NCBI GenBank assembly: GCA_964505475.1 | Contig: CAZDIJ010000020.1 | Coordinates: forward strand, 1-44,158 | Source: JAGXQV01 sp964505475 | GTDB lineage: Bacteria; Pseudomonadota; Gammaproteobacteria; Burkholderiales; Sulfuricellaceae | DNA: 44,158 nt | Direction: 5' to 3' | Shown here: one piece after another, positions 41,165-44,158 of the stretch | How positions within the stretch are numbered: the stretch's first letter is position 1 | Layout of the letters: every line of letters begins with the position of its first letter | The notes under the pieces: generated by a model | Told to the model about the DNA's origin: nothing | What the model saw: only the letters and a program-made list of their open reading frames with translations | The model's database searches: none | Made by a program: the position numbers and the translations under genes

Positions 41165-43206
41165 GCGGGGCATTGCTACAGGTGACGAATCTCACCACCG
41201 TGCTGACCGCCGGAAAAACCACGGTGCGCGCCGTCGATGGCGTCAGCTTCGCCATCGGTCGTCATGAAACCTTCGCCTTGCTCGGCGAATCGGGATGCGG
41301 CAAGTCGATGACCGCGCTTTCCCTCATGCGGTTGTTGCCCGATGCCGGGCAAATCGTGGGTGGCTCGGTGACGTTCGACGGCACGGACTTGCTCGCCTTG
41401 CCGGAAATCGCCATGCGCAATATGCGCGGCAAACGCATCGCCATGGTGTTCCAGGAACCGATGACCAGCCTCAACCCGGTGCTTACCGTCGGCCAGCAGA
41501 TTGCTGAAACGCTGCGGCGGCATACCGGTTTGCAGGGGGAGGGCGCCTGGCGGCGCGCGGTCGAACTGCTCGATGAAGTCGGCATTCCCGATGCGGTGCG
41601 GCGTTGCCACGATTATCCCTTCCAGTTGTCCGGCGGAATGAAGCAGCGGGTGATGATCGCCATCGCGCTCGCCTGCGAACCGGAGCTGTTGATCGCCGAC
41701 GAGCCGACCACCGCGCTGGATGTCACGATACAAGCGCAAGTGCTGGAATTGCTGCGCAAGTTGCAGCAAAAGCACGGCATGGCGATCCTGCTGATTACCC
41801 ACGACCTGGGCGTGGTGGCGGAAATGGCCGACCGCGTGGCGGTGATGTATGCCGGCGAGATCGTCGAACTGGCGGCGCGCGCCGATTTTTTCTCGGCGCC
41901 GCGTCATCCCTATACGCAAAAACTGTTTGCCTCGTTGCCGGGGCAAACCAAACGGGGCAAGCCGCTCGACATCATCAAGGGAACGGTGCCGCGGCTGGAC
42001 CGCGCTTTCTCCGGTTGCCGCTTCGCGGATCGCTGCGACCGGGTTTTTGCCCCATGCCGGGGGTCACTGCCGGCATGGAGGGAAACAGGGGAAGGCGAGG
42101 GCGTGCGCTGCCATCTGTTCGCCGCCCCGGGAGAGACTGCCGCCGCGCCGCCCGCGATAATCGGACGGCTGGAAGGCAAGACCGGGGAAACCGGCCAATC
42201 GCTGGTTTCCGCGCCTGCGGGCGCTGTCGTGGAGACTGGGCGGCACTTGCTCGAAGTCGAAGACATGAAGGTGCATTTCCCTATCCGCAAGGGAATGCTC
42301 CAGCGCATTGCCGGCCACGTGAAAGCGGTCGATGGCGTGTCGATCAAGCTGTTTCCGGCAAGAACACTGGCGCTGGTGGGGGAATCCGGCTGCGGCAAGA
42401 CCACGGTCGGCAAGGGCATCCTGCAACTGCTGCGCCCCACGAGTGGCAGCGTGCGCCATCGGGACTGTGAACTGATCGGGCTGGATTCCCGCCGGATGCG
42501 CCGCCACCGCGCCGACCTGCAAATCATTTTCCAGGATCCCTATGCCTCTCTGGACCCGCGCATGCGTGTCGGCGACATCCTCGAAGAAGGCATGGCGGCG
42601 CTGAAGGTGGGAAATTCGCTGGACGAACGGCAGGAGCGCATGGATCGGCTGTTGCAACAGGTTGGCTTGGCGCCGGATGCGCGCTTCCGTTACCCCCACG
42701 AGTTCTCCGGCGGCCAGCGTCAGCGCATCGCCATCGCCCGCGCCCTGGCGGTGAATCCGCGGCTGATCGTGTGCGACGAGCCGACCAGCGCGCTGGATGT
42801 GTCGGTGCAGGCGCAGATTTTGAATCTATTGAAAGCGCTCCAGGACGATTTGGGGCTGGCCTATTTGTTCATCACCCATAATTTATCGGTGGTGGAATAT
42901 TTCGCCCACGACGTGGCGGTGATGTACCTGGGGCGCATCGTCGAGCACGGCGAAGCTGCGGAACTGCTCCATAACCCGCGCCATCCCTACACCCAGGCAT
43001 TGCTGTCGGCGGTGCCGATGGCCGACCCCGCCGCGAAACGGCAAATCATCCGCCTGGGCGGCGATCTGCCCTCGCCCGCCAACCCACCCGGCGGCTGCCA
43101 CTTTCACCCACGTTGTCCTCATGTCATGCCGGTGTGCCGGGAGGCGTATCCGGAAACCACCCATGACGGCGCCCGCCACGAAGTTCGCTGCCATCTGTAT
43201 TCATGA
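41161..43206 (+). CDS. Double ATPase subunit of peptide ABC transporter (YejF-like)
   Basis: 681 aa with two complete ABC ATPase domains. Walker A GESGCGKS is at residues 42-49 and again from G407; signatures are LSGGMKQR and FSGGQRQR; Walker B segments are LLIADEPTTALD and LIVCDEPTSALD. Each half ends with the cysteine-rich oligopeptide/dipeptide C-terminal motif (CRFADRC and CHFHPRC). It powers the importer formed by the two upstream permeases. The start ATG 41161 overlaps the previous stop. An open frame continues upstream to 41059 inside the permease gene and is not used. Confidence 0.93.
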   Translation: MSGALLQVTNLTTVLTAGKTTVRAVDGVSFAIGRHETFALLGESGCGKSMTALSLMRLLPDAGQIVGGSVTFDGTDLLALPEIAMRNMRGKRIAMVFQEPMTSLNPVLTVGQQIAETLRRHTGLQGEGAWRRAVELLDEVGIPDAVRRCHDYPFQLSGGMKQRVMIAIALACEPELLIADEPTTALDVTIQAQVLELLRKLQQKHGMAILLITHDLGVVAEMADRVAVMYAGEIVELAARADFFSAPRHPYTQKLFASLPGQTKRGKPLDIIKGTVPRLDRAFSGCRFADRCDRVFAPCRGSLPAWRETGEGEGVRCHLFAAPGETAAAPPAIIGRLEGKTGETGQSLVSAPAGAVVETGRHLLEVEDMKVHFPIRKGMLQRIAGHVKAVDGVSIKLFPARTLALVGESGCGKTTVGKGILQLLRPTSGSVRHRDCELIGLDSRRMRRHRADLQIIFQDPYASLDPRMRVGDILEEGMAALKVGNSLDERQERMDRLLQQVGLAPDARFRYPHEFSGGQRQRIAIARALAVNPRLIVCDEPTSALDVSVQAQILNLLKALQDDLGLAYLFITHNLSVVEYFAHDVAVMYLGRIVEHGEAAELLHNPRHPYTQALLSAVPMADPAAKRQIIRLGGDLPSPANPPGGCHFHPRCPHVMPVCREAYPETTHDGARHEVRCHLYS

Positions 43207-43234
43207 TTGAAAAACAGCCGGTTACAAGTATTTC

Positions 43235-43263
43235 TTGATTCGATGGAGTAATGCCGGTATAAT
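43235..43263 (+). promoter_or_regulatory. Sigma-70 promoter for tRNA-fMet
   Basis: TTGATT (43235-43240), 17-base spacer, TATAAT (43258-43263), 12 bases before the first tRNA base at 43276. This is a strong, properly spaced promoter. Confidence 0.85.
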
Positions 43264-43275
43264 GCTTTTCGTTGA

Positions 43276-43352
<77 letters not shown>

Positions 43353-43363
43353 AACAAACCCTT

Positions 43364-43390
43364 AAAAAACCGGCTTCTAGCCGGTTTTTT
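43364..43390 (+). terminator. Intrinsic terminator after tRNA-fMet
   Basis: A run of six As, CCGGCT, loop TCT, AGCCGG and six Ts form a continuous 12-bp hairpin with a U tract. It ends the tRNA-fMet transcript and may also work in the opposite direction. Confidence 0.9.
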
Positions 43391-43851
43391 ATTTTTGTGA
43401 TTTTGCTTGAGTTAACTCTATTTGGCACAGTTGGTGTGCCAGAATTGTGCCAGCTTGGGCTTGCGCTAGGTGATTTTGTTTGGCAAAATTTAACTTCCTC
43501 TATCCGACAGAGAGTCGGCACGTAGCGCCAACGTGGGAAGTCGAGCCGTAAAGCCGCGCCGCGGCATGCCATCATAAAATCGTCCTAACGGGCGAATTTC
43601 AGTGTGCCACTGGCACAGTGCTAGCTCCGCCTTGAGGTGGCGCATAGCCTTCCTATGCGGGATTTTCTCCGCAACCTTTTCAAAAAGCTCAGTTTTTTTG
43701 GCTATAAGCATAGGTTTTACGTGCTTTGATCTGCCTCGCCCGAGAAATCGACATAGGGCGACTAGTGGACTCCTGGTTGGCGACCAGGCGCATCTTGCGA
43801 CAAAGCCGCGTCGAGCGACTTTTTTGGGCATCTGCCCAGATCGGATCTCTC
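43391..43851 (+). other. 461-base gap after tRNA-fMet without a convincing gene
   Basis: No recognisable protein gene. Short open frames on both strands read through the tRNA end or lack a ribosome-binding site. The region carries five TGGCACA-type heptamers (listed separately) and could be the edge of an integrated element; a decayed integrase cannot be shown. Confidence 0.6.
43423..43617 (+). repeat. Five TGGCACA/TGTGCCA heptamers in 195 bases
   Basis: TGGCACA at 43423 and 43611; its complement TGTGCCA at 43435, 43446 and 43603. The last two form a perfect inverted repeat around one base (43603-43617), and the first two face each other across five bases. The near-match TGGCAAA lies in between. 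Such clustered short sites next to a tRNA gene resemble recombinase or regulator binding sites. Confidence 0.6.
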
Positions 43852-44139
43852 GTGAGCAAAAACCAAATTGTTTTAACGACTGTTGAGGAACTTGCCGCAC
43901 TAATTCGTAAAGATATTAGTACCATTTATTCTGATCTTTATCGGGCGCCACATCGCCTACCACCTCGCGCCAAAATCCCAGGCTCCCGGCGCCTACTTTT
44001 TGTAAACGTCAATGACTGGCTTTTGTCATGCATCGAGGATGGCGAGAAAAAACAAGCCTTACGTGTACAACCAGAAGAAAAAAGAAAAAGGGGGAGGCCG
44101 ACGAGTATAGTGGACCCCAATTTCCAGACAGCGATTTAA
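43852..44139 (+). CDS. Small excisionase/AlpA-like HTH protein, C-terminus probably altered by an IS
   Basis: 95 aa from GTG 43852. VLTTVEELAALIRKDISTIY is a winged-helix recognition segment of the MerR/excisionase (HTH_17) type, followed by the IPGSRRLLFVNVNDWLLS hairpin that such proteins use to contact DNA. The C-terminal tail KRKRGRPTS is basic. These proteins often serve as excisionases or regulators of tRNA-inserted elements. The last residues (VDPNFQTAI) are encoded by what looks like the end of an IS element, so the native C-terminus was probably different. The start is uncertain because no strong ribosome-binding site is visible. Confidence 0.55.
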   Translation: MSKNQIVLTTVEELAALIRKDISTIYSDLYRAPHRLPPRAKIPGSRRLLFVNVNDWLLSCIEDGEKKQALRVQPEEKRKRGRPTSIVDPNFQTAI

Positions 44140-44158
44140 GATGGTAGTCTGCTGTAAA
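44111..44158 (+). mobile_element. Probable left end of an IS3-family (IS2-group) insertion sequence, cut by window edge
   Basis: TGGACCCCAATTTCCAGACA at 44111-44130 resembles the terminal inverted repeat of IS2-type elements, whose ends also start TGGA and contain TTTCCAGACA. No transposase is visible because the window stops 48 bases in, so the identity rests on this terminal sequence alone. Confidence 0.5.

Noticed and set aside
39725..41173. 482-codon open frame on the - strand opposite the second permease gene
   Set aside because: The translation is low-complexity (Q, H, G, A) and the + strand gene has clear family motifs and stop/start overlaps.
43490..43711. Possible 73-aa - strand protein starting MLIAKKTELFEKVAEK
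   Set aside because: The first 40 residues look protein-like, but there is no ribosome-binding site, the second half is low-quality and no family is recognised. It may be a decayed gene of an integrated element.

Overview
The window looks like the chromosome of a Gram-negative proteobacterium, most likely a betaproteobacterium. This is inferred from the moderately high GC content, the surface-glycan genes, fabI, a YejABEF-type peptide importer and ordinary bacterial tRNAs; no marker gene fixes the genus. Nearly all genes lie on the + strand; only two tRNA genes are on the - strand.

Region 1 (about 1-35034) is one long, tightly packed surface-polysaccharide locus with many 4-base stop/start overlaps. 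It opens with kdnB/kdnA-type genes (8-amino-Kdo), a glycosyltransferase, a NeuB-family synthase and an SpsF-like cytidylyltransferase, so it is geared to ulosonic acids. A second block (15828-20321) holds a D-2-hydroxyacid dehydrogenase, a second CMP-sugar synthetase, a radical SAM/SPASM protein, a TIM-barrel isomerase-like protein and an SDR. A third block (29780-32114) makes CDP-4-keto-6-deoxyglucose (rfbF, rfbG) and modifies it with an RmlC-like protein, next to a DegT-type aminotransferase. Spread through these are five radical SAM proteins: two with SPASM-like C-terminal cysteines and three with N-terminal cobalamin-binding-type domains. There are also three class I methyltransferases, two large GT-B-like transferases (one of the LIC12162 family), a Wzx-type flippase, a DUF4910 peptidase-fold protein, a GNAT/FemAB-like acyltransferase and an AsnB-type amidotransferase. 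The five radical enzymes around one glycan locus are the most unusual thing here; they suggest a heavily modified, perhaps C-branched or C-methylated, sugar whose structure I cannot predict.

Region 2 (34993-43206) is housekeeping: tRNA-Arg(UCU) and tRNA-Pro(UGG) on the - strand, then fabI with a divergent promoter. An oligopeptide ABC importer operon follows (binding lipoprotein, two permeases, double ATPase), with a stand-alone receiver-domain gene inserted in it.

Region 3 (43235-44158) starts with initiator tRNA-fMet, with a good promoter and a terminator. Next come about 460 bases without a convincing gene but with five copies of a TGGCACA heptamer, then a small excisionase-like HTH gene, and at the window edge what looks like the left end of an IS2-group insertion sequence. 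This is probably the edge of an integrated element that used the tRNA gene.
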